From the NCBI GenBank assembly GCA_039026375.1, contig JBCCML010000013.1, positions 37,962-101,961 of the forward strand: 64,000 nucleotides of DNA, read 5' to 3'. Made by a program: the position numbers and the translations under genes. The notes beneath the pieces are model-generated. The model saw nothing but the letters and a program-made list of their open reading frames with translations, ran no database searches and was not told where the DNA came from. Below, piece after piece: positions 27,475 to 36,040 of this stretch. The stretch comes from Thermohalobaculum sp039026375. GTDB taxonomy: Bacteria; Pseudomonadota; Alphaproteobacteria; Rhodobacterales; Rhodobacteraceae. The first letter of the stretch is position 1, and the number at the start of each line of letters is the position of its first letter.

Positions 27475-27504
27475 GGGCGGGGAGCGTGTCGACCCGCCGC
27501 CCCC
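27475..27504. repeat. Partial direct duplicate of hairpin copy C
   Basis: These 30 bases repeat 27420-27449 exactly, 55 bp downstream. They contain part of the loop and the right stem arm but no left arm, so this copy cannot fold alone. Confidence 0.85.
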
Positions 27505-27522
27505 TCAACAAAGCTGCAATCC

Positions 27523-28953
27523 CTACAGCCCCTTGGCCTGGTAGTTGTCGCGCACGCGTTCGATCGCAACGATGTAGCCGGCGGTCCGCAGATCCGCCAC
27601 ATCGTCCCGGCTGCGCCAGACCTCGGCCATCTGCTGATACGCCGTGCGCATCGTGTCATCCAGACCCGAGCGCACCAGCTCTAGCTCGTCCGCGCCCTGG
27701 ATATACTTCGCCCGGAACTCGTCCGTCACACTGTTGCCGGTCAGGCGCTCGATCTCGTCGACCAGCAACTGGTGGCGTGCCTCTTCTTGGCGGCGCTGCA
27801 TGCGCCCGAACCGGATATGGCTGAGGTTCTTGACCCATTCGAAGTAACTGACCGTGACCCCGCCCGCATTGGCGTAGAGGTCCGGGATGATCACGCAGCC
27901 CGCATCGCGCAGAATGTCATTGGCCCCGGCGGTGATCGGGCCGTTCGCGGCCTCGATGATCAGGGGTGCCTTGACGCTGCGGGCATTGCGCAGGTGGATC
28001 ACCCCTTCCAGCGCTGCCGGGATCAGGATGTCGCAGTCCTGTTCCAAAACCTTCGAGCCATCCTGGGTGTACTCGGCGCCCGGGTATCCCTTCACCCCGC
28101 CATGCTCGCCCAAATGCGCGCGCACTGCGTCGATATCGAAGCCATCGGGGTTCATGATCGCGCCGTCGCGCTCGCCGATGCCGACGATTTTGCAGCCGTC
28201 TTCCTGTGCCAGGAACAGCGCCGCGTGATAGCCCACATTGCCCAGGCCTTGGACAACCACGCGCTTGCCGCCCAGATCGCCGCTGAGCCCGGCCTTGGCC
28301 ATATCGCCCGGGTTGCGGAAGAACTCGCGCAGCGCATACTGCACGCCGCGGCCCGTTGCCTCGACCCGCCCCGCGATCCCGCCCGCATTGCGCGGTTTGC
28401 CGGTGACGCAGGCATTGCCGTCGATATCGGTAGTGTGCATGCGCTTGTACTGGTCCGCGATCCAGGCCATTTCGCGTTCGCCCGTGCCCATGTCGGGCGC
28501 CGGCACGTTTTGACTGGGATTAATCAAGTCCCGCTTGATCAGCTCGTAGGCAAAGCGGCGGGTGATCCGCTCCATCTCGTCGGCGTCCCAGGCGCGCGGG
28601 TCGATCCGCAAGCCGCCCTTGGATCCGCCAAACGGCACCTCGACCAGGCTGCACTTGAAGGTCATCAGCGCGGCCAGCGCCTCGACCTCGTCCTGGTGGA
28701 CATTGTCGGCATAGCGGATGCCGCCCTTCACCGGCTCCATATGTTCCGAGTGGACCGACCGGTAGCCAGTGAACGTGTGGATCGTGCCACGCAGTTTCAC
28801 CCCGAAGCGGACCGTATAGGTCGAGTTGCAGACCCGGATCTTCTCATCCAGGCCTGGCGGCATATCGATCAGCTGCGCTGCCTGGTTGAACATCAGCTCA
28901 ACGGAGTCGCGGAATGTAGGTTCCTGGTGGCTTTGATAAACGGTTGTGTTCAT
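27523..28953 (-). CDS. gdhA: Glu/Leu/Phe/Val dehydrogenase, probable glutamate dehydrogenase
   Basis: A 476-residue amino-acid dehydrogenase that interconverts glutamate and 2-oxoglutarate plus ammonia. The substrate motif EPVKGGIRY (Lys76), the catalytic-lysine motif PFGGSKGG (Lys112), VPAPDMGTGEREMAWI and the Rossmann GLGNVGYHAA are present. The second ATG (28953) has GGGGAGA seven bases upstream and gives MNTTVYQ; an ATG at 28971 would add six residues. It is convergent with recN. Cofactor preference cannot be read from sequence. Confidence 0.92.
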   Translation of the reverse strand: MNTTVYQSHQEPTFRDSVELMFNQAAQLIDMPPGLDEKIRVCNSTYTVRFGVKLRGTIHTFTGYRSVHSEHMEPVKGGIRYADNVHQDEVEALAALMTFKCSLVEVPFGGSKGGLRIDPRAWDADEMERITRRFAYELIKRDLINPSQNVPAPDMGTGEREMAWIADQYKRMHTTDIDGNACVTGKPRNAGGIAGRVEATGRGVQYALREFFRNPGDMAKAGLSGDLGGKRVVVQGLGNVGYHAALFLAQEDGCKIVGIGERDGAIMNPDGFDIDAVRAHLGEHGGVKGYPGAEYTQDGSKVLEQDCDILIPAALEGVIHLRNARSVKAPLIIEAANGPITAGANDILRDAGCVIIPDLYANAGGVTVSYFEWVKNLSHIRFGRMQRRQEEARHQLLVDEIERLTGNSVTDEFRAKYIQGADELELVRSGLDDTMRTAYQQMAEVWRSRDDVADLRTAGYIVAIERVRDNYQAKGL

Positions 28954-29043
28954 GACACGTCTCCCCAGCATTATTTTGTCGAAGCCTGCGCCTCGATCGG
29001 AGTCGGGTCAACGACAAGCGTCCCGTTGTTGGACAAGTTATGG

Positions 29044-31647
29044 TTACGATTTGGTTGCCTTGCCGGTCACTTTGGCGCGCCTTGTGGGCGTGGCAATGGC
29101 CGGATCTTCGGGCCAGGGGTGTTTTGGATAGCGCGCGCGCATGTCTTTTCGCACTTCGTTGTACGAGCCTTGCCAGAAGCCCGGCAGATCGGCGGTCACC
29201 TGAACCGGGCGGCCGGCGGGTGACAGCAACGCCAGCGCCAGGGGGCGCGGCGGATCGCCAATGGTGGGGTGGCGGGTCTGGCCGAACAGCTCTTGCAGAC
29301 GGATGGCGATCTGCGGCGGATCCTGTCCATAGTCCACCAACAGGCGCGATCCCAGCGGGCTTTTCCAGTGGCTGGGGGCCAACCGGTCGGCCTGTTGGCC
29401 CATCTCCCAGCCCAGGTGATCGCGCAGCAGGTTGGTCAGGTTTAGCTCGGCGATCTGTTCGATCCGGGTCTGGGTGCTCAGATGCGGCGCCAACCAGTCC
29501 GCCAGCGTGTCTGCCAGGCCCTGATCCGAGAGATCGGGCAACTGGTCGGCGATGGCCCCGCCCAGGGCCTTCAGCCAGGTGATGCGGGTGCGCAGCGCCT
29601 GGGCTTCTTTTGGCCAGGGCAGGCGGTCGATGCCGCGCTCCCTGAGGCCCGTTAGCAGCGCTTTGGCCAGGACGTCGGGCGGGGCGTCCTCCCATTTGCG
29701 GTCGCTGAGCGCAATGGCGCCCAGCATTTCGCGGCGCCTTGCCAGCACCTGGTTGTCGCGCTGGGACCATTCGGCCACCGAGACCTCATGGATCAGCGCG
29801 GGCAGTGTCTGGCGCAGCTCCCGCTCGGTCAGCGGGGCGGCCAGCCGGATGCGCGCCTCGCGCCCATCGGTGACGTCGGGGACGACCAGCAGACGCGCCT
29901 GGGCGTGGGCATCGGTGGGGTCCATGATCGCCCCGCGGCCGTTCGACAGCAGATAGCGGGGCGCCTCGCCCGGGCGGCGCAGCGCAATGCGGTCGGGATA
30001 GGCCAGCGCCAGCAGGGGACCTGCCAGGTCGGGGTTCGCTTTGTTTGGGTCGGCTTGGTCGTCGGGAGCCAACCTTTTCGCTTCGTCTCGGATGGCGGCG
30101 ATGCGCACGGGATCGCCCCGGCGCGTGATAAGGGCGCGCAAGCGCTCGGGCAGATCGGTGCCCAGCGTGGGCATCGGGTCCCGCTCCCCCAGCAGCACCG
30201 CCGTCAGGGCGGCAGTGGCCTTGGCGATGGTTTTGGCGGTGGTTTTGGCGGCGGCTTTTGTAGAGGCGTCTTCCTGATTGGCCGGGCCCAGGGTATCGAC
30301 CAAGTCCCCCGCGCGCTCCATCATATGCGCCAGCCTTGGGTGCAGCGGATGACCCGCCAGCGCGCGCCCATGCGCGGTGATCCGGCCCTCGCCGTCCAGC
30401 GCGCCCAAGGCGAGCAGCAGATCGCGCGCCGCCCGCATCCCGGCCTCGGGCGGCGGGTCGATAAAGGCCAACGCGCCGGCGTCCCGCGCCCCCCAAACGG
30501 CCAGCTCCAGCGCCAGGGGCGCCAGATCGGTAGCCAGGATCTCGGGCGGCGGATGGGCGGGCAGGGCGCCTTCTGCCCCCTTGGTCCACATCCGGTAGCA
30601 GATGCCCGGTTCGATACGGCCCGCGCGGCCGCGGCGCTGGTCGGCCTCGGCCCGGCTGACGGGCGCGGTGACCAGCCGCGACAGCCCGGTGGCGCGGTCC
30701 ACCTCTGCCCGGCGCGAGAAGCCCGCATCGATCACGATCCGCACCCCCGGCACGGTCAGCGAGGTCTCGGCAATCGCGGTCGCCAGCACCACGCGGCGCC
30801 CCTTGGCCGGGGCCAGCGCCGCCAATTGCTCCTTCAGGGGCAGGGCCCCGTAAAGCGGGCGCACCTCGGCGTCCACCCCCTCCAGCAACGCGGCCGTCCG
30901 CGTGATCTCGCCCACCCCCGGCAGGAAGACCAGCGCATCGCCCGCCTCCTCCGCCAGGGCCGCGCGTACCTGAGCGGCCACCGCCCCTGGCAGTGCCCGC
31001 CGATCCGCACCGGGATCCCGCCACGGCCGGGCCAGCCAGCGCGTCTCCACCGGATAGGCCCGGCCTGCGCTTTCGATCACCGTGGCCGCGGGCATGATCC
31101 GGCGAAACGCCGCCACATCCAGCGTCGCTGACATCGCCACCAGGCGCAGATCGGGACGCAGCGCCGCCTGCACCTCCAGCGCCAGGGCCAGCCCCAGATC
31201 GGTATGGATCGAGCGTTCGTGCACCTCGTCGAACAGGATGGCCGAGATGCCGGGCAGCTCGGGGTCCGACTGCAGCATGCGGGTCAGGATACCCTCGGTG
31301 ATCACCTCAACCCGGGTGGCCGGGCCGACCCGCGTGCGCCCGCGAATGCGATAACCGATGCGGCTGGCCGTTTTGTCCCCCGTCTTGACCCCCGTCTTGA
31401 CCCTTGTCCGCCCCGTGCCCTCCAGACGCTCGCCCAGGGTCTCCGCCATGCGGTGGGCGGCGGTGCGCACAGCGATGCGCCGCGGCTCCAGCACCAGGAT
31501 CTTGCCGGTGGCCCAGGCGGCATCCATCAGCGCCAGCGGCACGCGCGTGGTCTTGCCCGCCCCCGGGGGCGCGGCCAGGATCAGCTGAGTGCCGCCGTCC
31601 AGCGCAGCCCGGATCTGCGGCAGCACGTCATCGATGGGCAGTTCCAT
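29044..31647 (-). CDS. hrpB: ATP-dependent helicase HrpB
   Basis: An 867-residue DExH helicase. Walker A (PPGAGKTT, about 27-34), DEVH (140-143), the SAT motif (MSATLD) and QRRGRAGRIEPG (motif VI) are all visible, followed by the HrpB C-terminal domain ending near HPWPEDP. Cellular role and substrate are uncertain. Two low-complexity insertions stand out: VKTGVKTGDKT near 83-93 and KAAAKTTAKTIAKATA past the helicase core. Both are backed by short tandem repeats in the DNA (around 31376-31410 and 30205-30262). Confidence 0.92.
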   Translation of the reverse strand: MELPIDDVLPQIRAALDGGTQLILAAPPGAGKTTRVPLALMDAAWATGKILVLEPRRIAVRTAAHRMAETLGERLEGTGRTRVKTGVKTGDKTASRIGYRIRGRTRVGPATRVEVITEGILTRMLQSDPELPGISAILFDEVHERSIHTDLGLALALEVQAALRPDLRLVAMSATLDVAAFRRIMPAATVIESAGRAYPVETRWLARPWRDPGADRRALPGAVAAQVRAALAEEAGDALVFLPGVGEITRTAALLEGVDAEVRPLYGALPLKEQLAALAPAKGRRVVLATAIAETSLTVPGVRIVIDAGFSRRAEVDRATGLSRLVTAPVSRAEADQRRGRAGRIEPGICYRMWTKGAEGALPAHPPPEILATDLAPLALELAVWGARDAGALAFIDPPPEAGMRAARDLLLALGALDGEGRITAHGRALAGHPLHPRLAHMMERAGDLVDTLGPANQEDASTKAAAKTTAKTIAKATAALTAVLLGERDPMPTLGTDLPERLRALITRRGDPVRIAAIRDEAKRLAPDDQADPNKANPDLAGPLLALAYPDRIALRRPGEAPRYLLSNGRGAIMDPTDAHAQARLLVVPDVTDGREARIRLAAPLTERELRQTLPALIHEVSVAEWSQRDNQVLARRREMLGAIALSDRKWEDAPPDVLAKALLTGLRERGIDRLPWPKEAQALRTRITWLKALGGAIADQLPDLSDQGLADTLADWLAPHLSTQTRIEQIAELNLTNLLRDHLGWEMGQQADRLAPSHWKSPLGSRLLVDYGQDPPQIAIRLQELFGQTRHPTIGDPPRPLALALLSPAGRPVQVTADLPGFWQGSYNEVRKDMRARYPKHPWPEDPAIATPTRRAKVTGKATKS

Positions 31648-31819
31648 GCCCGGGTGATGTCAGAGCGGGGTGATCCCGGCAAGGGTGGCGGATGAGCGGG
31701 CGAAGAGCCATGCCGCCGAGCCTGCCCCAAGCCTCCCCCGAGCAACCCTTGACCCGGCCCATCCCGCGCCGCACGCTGAGGGTGATCGGTAAGCCGGGCA
31801 CCAGCCCGGTACTGGTAAT

Positions 31820-31847
31820 TTGACGGCGTGGCATTGACGGCATGGCA
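31820..31847. repeat. 14-bp tandem duplication over a start codon
   Basis: TTGACGGCGTGGCA (31820-31833) is followed directly by TTGACGGCATGGCA (31834-31847). The ATG of the second copy is the start of the next gene. The first copy has GTG at the same place but in another frame. Confidence 0.8.
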
Positions 31848-33539
31848 GAGATTGAGAACCAGAAAGACCTGGAGCGCTGGCTGGAGAGCCGGCCAGAGGA
31901 GACCCGCGCCCCGGACGCCCGCCTGATCGCCGCGCGTGCTGCCCTGCGTGCTTTGCCGTTTCTGCACTGGGCAGTTCTTGAAGACGCCGAGGAACGCCGC
32001 GCTGCCATCCTGTTGCCCTCTCTGCGTGCTATGGCTGTCTCAAGCCAAATATCGTTAGCTCTAGAAGTAACCGGCATCGGACCAAAAGAGGCGCACGCGA
32101 TCGGCTTGCTTGCGGCAAGTGCCGCAAACTCAGCAGTGCCATTTAGTGTACCAAGTATGTCAGCGGCATACGTGTGCCATACGTTTAACGAAGGCACCTT
32201 TGGATACACCAACACTGCAGTGAGTCTTGCAACGAGAGCGGCCGAGCCGCGTGCGGCTGAGCTGGCAAGCTACGCAAAGTACTCCGGCGCACAGTACTAT
32301 AGCGATGCCTCTTGGAAAGCCGTCGAAGACGATGCGACGCTTTTGGAACAAGGCGAGGATCAGCAGGCCATCAACCACTCGGCCCTATGGCCTGATCTCG
32401 ATGACGTCCCGGAAAATTGGTCCGATATCTGGACCGAGCTTAAGGATCACCTGCGCGCCACGGATGAAGGCTGGGATTATTGGATCGAGTGGTACGAGGA
32501 CATCATCCGGGGTCGCCCCCGCGACCAGCACCTGGAACTCAAGATCATCAAGATCGACTACCAAATCTGGCGGGCCGGCCCCAAAGCCCTGAACGCCGAA
32601 ATCGCCCGGATCGTCGCGGAGCACAATCCGCAAGTGTCGGAGCCAGCAGATGAAACGGCACACTCTCCTAAACCGATGGGAGAATCTGAGGACCCCTCGT
32701 CGCCGGTACTGCCCGCTCAAGGTCTGGAGGAGACGTCACGGCTGTCCCCCGTCGATTACCGCTATGATGCGACGACGCATAAAATGCAGGCATGCCCACA
32801 TGATGACGATGCCAAGGCACTCGATTCTCAGGAACAGTTCGCAAAGCGTGACGAACTGTTGCTGGTCCTTGGGCGCGGATGCGCGGACTTGTCAGGCTCG
32901 ATCAGGAAACATGACGTCAATGTCCCCCCGTTTTTCGTAGACGACCTGGATAGTTACGCCGAAGAATGCGAGAAGGCTGAGAACGCGGTACCTGGCTGGC
33001 TAGAGTTCTTGGGCAGTGCCTTGGTTCGCGCGCAGCAGGACCTGGATATACGGCATGGGCTGGGCAGCTATCTGCAACCCCGTCTGGATGACATCGTCGC
33101 CCGGCACAGAGAACTGTTGCAGATCTACTTTCCCGGTGCAGTGGTGCGCGACGCTGAGCGCGAAGACCATCAGCTGCCAACTGGTACCGATCCGCTGGCG
33201 GTTGTGGAGGAACACACGCCCAACCTCGACGAGGCCGAAAAGGACCGCGGGCCTGACGAACTGCCGGCCATGGACGCGGATGCCGTCCGCGTACTGCGTG
33301 CACAGATCCTCAGCGTCAGGCAGCTGACGGAACGGATTTCCCTATCGCCTGATGCGGAACTGCGGGCGCTGATGGAACGTGAACGCCAGAAGGTGGCTGT
33401 AAGCTTCCTCTCTTCGTTGGCGCAGTATTATCAAAGGCTGGCGATATGGGCTGACCAGCCTGGTCCGAAGTTGGGCTTTAGACTTACAGGAGTACTCGCC
33501 TCCATCGCTGCACTGCTGAAGTCGTTGGGCATTGTATAG
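31842..33539 (+). CDS. Uncharacterised 565-residue protein with Trp-rich domain and hydrophobic C-terminus
   Basis: I do not recognise a named family. The N-terminal 180 residues are Ala-rich helices. Residues 180-250 hold a Trp-rich stretch (ALWPDLDDVPENWSDIW, then WDYWIEWYEDIIRG) followed by IWRAGPKALNAEIARIV. Similar Ala-rich plus W..W..WY..ll.G layouts occur in other alphaproteobacterial hypothetical proteins that I have seen, without known function. A polar linker follows. The C-terminal half is helical, and the last 20 residues (GFRLTGVLASIAALLKSLGI) are a possible membrane anchor. No Shine-Dalgarno is visible. Its codons look less GC-biased than those of its neighbours, and it sits between hairpin-rich gaps, so horizontal gain is possible. 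Confidence 0.75.
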   Translation: MAEIENQKDLERWLESRPEETRAPDARLIAARAALRALPFLHWAVLEDAEERRAAILLPSLRAMAVSSQISLALEVTGIGPKEAHAIGLLAASAANSAVPFSVPSMSAAYVCHTFNEGTFGYTNTAVSLATRAAEPRAAELASYAKYSGAQYYSDASWKAVEDDATLLEQGEDQQAINHSALWPDLDDVPENWSDIWTELKDHLRATDEGWDYWIEWYEDIIRGRPRDQHLELKIIKIDYQIWRAGPKALNAEIARIVAEHNPQVSEPADETAHSPKPMGESEDPSSPVLPAQGLEETSRLSPVDYRYDATTHKMQACPHDDDAKALDSQEQFAKRDELLLVLGRGCADLSGSIRKHDVNVPPFFVDDLDSYAEECEKAENAVPGWLEFLGSALVRAQQDLDIRHGLGSYLQPRLDDIVARHRELLQIYFPGAVVRDAEREDHQLPTGTDPLAVVEEHTPNLDEAEKDRGPDELPAMDADAVRVLRAQILSVRQLTERISLSPDAELRALMERERQKVAVSFLSSLAQYYQRLAIWADQPGPKLGFRLTGVLASIAALLKSLGIV

Positions 33540-33574
33540 TTCATCCGTTTGCCCGCGCAGCGGGCGCGCCCGAC

Positions 33575-33593
33575 CCTCCCCCCGGGAGGGCGC
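33575..33593. repeat. 19-bp core of a second dispersed palindrome family, copy 1
   Basis: CCTCCCCCCGGGAGGGCGC occurs here and again exactly at 60881-60899. In both places it sits within a hairpin of GCGCCC/GGGCGC arms and follows a smaller GCCCG..CGGGC hairpin. Confidence 0.75.
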
Positions 33594-33950
33594 ATGGCCA
33601 AACTGCATCGAACTCAGCCTCTCCAAGTGCAACAAGACTTTCTGCGGGTGCAAAGACCGCGTTGCGCCCTCCCAGGTTCGGGCGCGCTGACGCTGCGGCG
33701 GTCTCGGGCGGCGGGCATGGCCAAACCGCGCTGACCTCCGCCACGCCAAGTGCAGCAAGACCTTCAGCGGGTGCAAAGACCGAGAGGCGCCCACCCAGGT
33801 TCGGGCGCGCTGTCGCTGCGGGGGTCTTGGGCGGCGGCGCATTGCCAGACCTCACAGAACTCCGCCACACCAAGTGCAACAAACGTGATGCCCCGTGCGA
33901 AGACCGAGATGCGCCCTCCCAGGCTCGGGCGCGCAATCGCTCCACACTAC
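33592..33950. repeat. Three tandem copies of a ~123-bp repeat before glnA
   Basis: Units start at 33592, 33715 and 33839, beginning GCATGGCC or GCATTGCC, so the period is 123-124 bp. Shared blocks are CAAGTGCA (33624, 33747, 33871), GGGTGCAAAGACCG (first two units) and CAGGTTCGGGCGCGC. The third copy is partial and more diverged. These repeats fill most of the 613-bp gap between the 565-residue gene and glnA. No gene or promoter is evident; 33951-34092 shows only a few short direct repeats such as CTTGGCATACG. Confidence 0.75.
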
Positions 33951-34092
33951 ATCTTGTGCCGGCACATTCTGGGGCGAAACACGCGCCAGCGCCGCGGCCG
34001 GGTCGACTACGTCCGACGCACTTGGCATACGCTTGGCATACGTTTGTCATACGCAAATCATACCGCCCCGATCCCAGCGCCGATTTGCCACG

Positions 34093-34119
34093 AAAAACCC
34101 CGCCGGCGGACCGGCGGGG
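34093..34119 (-). terminator. Intrinsic terminator of the glnBA operon
   Basis: On the minus strand CCCCGCCGG, a TCCG loop and CCGGCGGGG are followed by TTTTT. It lies 34 bp past the glnA stop. This is a textbook intrinsic terminator. Confidence 0.9.
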
Positions 34120-34152
34120 TACAGGGAGGAACCCAAGATCTTGTGGTCGGTC

Positions 34153-35562
34153 CTAGACCGAGTAGTACATGGCGAACTCCACCGGGTGCGGCGTGTGCTC
34201 GTACTCGTAGATTTCTTCCCACTTCAGTTCCATGTAGCCTTCCAGCTGGCTTTTGGTGAAGACGTTGCCTTTCAGCAGGAACTCGTGGTCGGCTTCCAGG
34301 GCCGCGATTGCTTCGCGCAAGCTGCCGCAAACCGTTGGAATACCTGCCAATTCTTCGGGCGGCAGGTCGTAGAGATCCTTGTCCGCGGCCTCGCCGGGGT
34401 GGATTTTGTTCTCGATCCCGTCCAGACCCGCCATCAACAGCGCCGAGAAGCACAGATAGGGGTTGGCCGCCGGGTCCGGGAAGCGGGTTTCAACACGCTT
34501 GGCCTTCGGGCTTTCGGTCCACGGGATCCGTACCGACGCCGACCGGTTCCGTGCAGAATATGCAAGCAAAACAGGGGCTTCGAAGCCGGGGATCAGGCGC
34601 TTGTAGCTGTTGGTCGACGGGTTGGTAAAGGCGTTCAGCGCCTTTGCGTGTTTCAGCACACCGCCGATGTAGAAGAGCGCCTCTTCCGACAGATCAGCAT
34701 AGCTGTCACCGGCGAAGAGCGGCGCGCCGTCCTTCCAGATCGACTGGTTAACGTGCATGCCGGTGCCGTTATCGCCCTTGATCGGCTTGGGCATAAAAGT
34801 TGCCGATTTTCCATAGGCATGCGCGACGTTATGAATAACGTACTTGTACTTTTGAAGCGCGTCGGCCTGGGAGGTCAGCGTGCCGAAAATCAAGCCAAGC
34901 TCGTGCTGACAGCTGGCCACCTCGTGGTGGTGCTTGTCGACCTTCATGCCGATCCGCGCCATGGTGGACAGCATCTCGGAGCGGATGTCCTGGCCCGCAT
35001 CGGTCGGGTTGACCGGGAAGTAACCGCCCTTAAGACCCGGGCGGTGGCCCATATTGCCCATCTCGAATTCAGCGTCGGTGTTCCACGAGGCGTCCTGCGC
35101 ATCAACTTCATACGCGACCTTATTGATGTCGACCTTGAAGCGGACGTCGTCGAACAGGAAGAACTCGGCTTCCGGGCCCCAGTAGGAGACGTCGCCCATG
35201 CCGCTGTCTTTCAGGTACTGCTCGGCTTTGATCGCCGTTGCGCGCGGGTCGCGGTCGTACATCTCGCCGGTGTCGGGCTCGTGTACCGTGCAGAAGACCG
35301 CCAGGGTCTTCTCGGCATAGAAGGGGTCGATGTGGGCTGAAGAACAGTCAACCATCAGCTTCATGTCGGACTTGTCGATCGACTTCCAGCCCGCGATGGA
35401 CGAGCCGTCGAACATCCAGCCTTCCGCAAACCAGTCTTCGTCGACGATGTCAGCAATCGCTGTCACGTGCTGCATCTTGCCGCGCGGGTCGGTGAAGCGA
35501 ATATCGACATAGGCGATATCCTCGTCCTTGATCATCTTCACCAGATCAGCAGGTGTGCTCAT
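34153..35562 (-). CDS. glnA: Glutamine synthetase type I
   Basis: A 469-residue dodecameric enzyme making glutamine from glutamate, ammonia and ATP. FDGSSIAGW, the NGxGMHxN-type DNGTGMHVNQSIWKDG, the ATP motif KGGYFPVNPTD and NPSTNSYKRL are present. Tyr398 in KDLYDLPPEE is the adenylylation site of GlnE-regulated GS. It lies 45 bp downstream of glnB in one operon, with a terminator after it. Regulation is therefore expected both by nitrogen-dependent transcription and by PII-controlled adenylylation. Confidence 0.97.
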   Translation of the reverse strand: MSTPADLVKMIKDEDIAYVDIRFTDPRGKMQHVTAIADIVDEDWFAEGWMFDGSSIAGWKSIDKSDMKLMVDCSSAHIDPFYAEKTLAVFCTVHEPDTGEMYDRDPRATAIKAEQYLKDSGMGDVSYWGPEAEFFLFDDVRFKVDINKVAYEVDAQDASWNTDAEFEMGNMGHRPGLKGGYFPVNPTDAGQDIRSEMLSTMARIGMKVDKHHHEVASCQHELGLIFGTLTSQADALQKYKYVIHNVAHAYGKSATFMPKPIKGDNGTGMHVNQSIWKDGAPLFAGDSYADLSEEALFYIGGVLKHAKALNAFTNPSTNSYKRLIPGFEAPVLLAYSARNRSASVRIPWTESPKAKRVETRFPDPAANPYLCFSALLMAGLDGIENKIHPGEAADKDLYDLPPEELAGIPTVCGSLREAIAALEADHEFLLKGNVFTKSQLEGYMELKWEEIYEYEHTPHPVEFAMYYSV

Positions 35563-35607
35563 GAGTACCCTCTCTCTCCGTCAGGATTGTCGTTTCGTTA
35601 CTTGGGT

Positions 35608-35946
35608 TTACAGCGCGTCCGGTCCGTGCTCGGACGTGCGGATGCGGATGGCTTGCTCGACATTGGTGACGAAGATCTTGCCGTCACCGATTTTACCGGT
35701 CTTGGCCGCGGCGACGATGGCGTCGGTCACCTGTTCCAGCATGTTATCTTCCACGACGACTTCGATTTTCACCTTAGGCAAGAAGTCGACGACGTATTCG
35801 GCGCCCCGGTAGAGCTCTGTGTGGCCCTTTTGGCGTCCGAAGCCTTTGGCCTCGAGGACGCTGAGACCCTGGATGCCGATTTCTTGTAGTGCCTCTTTCA
35901 CCTCGTCCAATTTGAACGGCTTGATCACCGCTTCCACTTTTTTCAT
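35608..35946 (-). CDS. glnB: Nitrogen regulatory protein P-II
   Basis: A 112-residue PII signal protein that senses 2-oxoglutarate, ATP and ADP and is uridylylated by GlnD. The T-loop GRQKGHTELYRGAEYVVDF carries the uridylylation site Tyr51. The B-loop TGKIGDGKIFV and MKKVEAVIKPFKLDEVK N-terminus are canonical. The ATG at 35946 is the family start, with GGAGGGACC upstream; longer in-frame extensions are rejected. It is co-transcribed with glnA. Confidence 0.97.
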   Translation of the reverse strand: MKKVEAVIKPFKLDEVKEALQEIGIQGLSVLEAKGFGRQKGHTELYRGAEYVVDFLPKVKIEVVVEDNMLEQVTDAIVAAAKTGKIGDGKIFVTNVEQAIRIRTSEHGPDAL

Positions 35947-35982
35947 CTGGGTCCCTCCGATAGCGCCTACTGGCACGAAAAG

Positions 35983-36000
35983 CCCAGGCGGCCGCCTGGG
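35983..36000 (-). promoter_or_regulatory. Perfect 18-bp palindrome in the glnB leader
   Basis: CCCAGGCGGCCGCCTGGG can fold as a 7-bp stem with a GGCC loop. On the minus (glnB) strand it is followed by CTTTTCG. It lies between the predicted sigma-54 start site (near 36013) and glnB, so it could be an attenuator or a protein-binding palindrome. Confidence 0.5.
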
Positions 36001-36023
36001 TTCTAATCTGTTGGGGGTCCATA

Positions 36024-36040
36024 TGCAGGGGGCGTGCCAG
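36024..36040 (-). promoter_or_regulatory. Sigma-54 (RpoN) promoter of glnBA
   Basis: On the minus strand CTGGCACG-CCCC-CTGCA matches the -24/-12 consensus (YTGGCACG-N4-TTGCW) at all but one position. The invariant GG and GC are the required 10 bases apart. The start site is expected near 36013. Upstream, TTTGCACC (36087-36094) and TGGTGTAA (36113-36120) could be NtrC half-sites, although their spacing is unusual. Confidence 0.65.
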
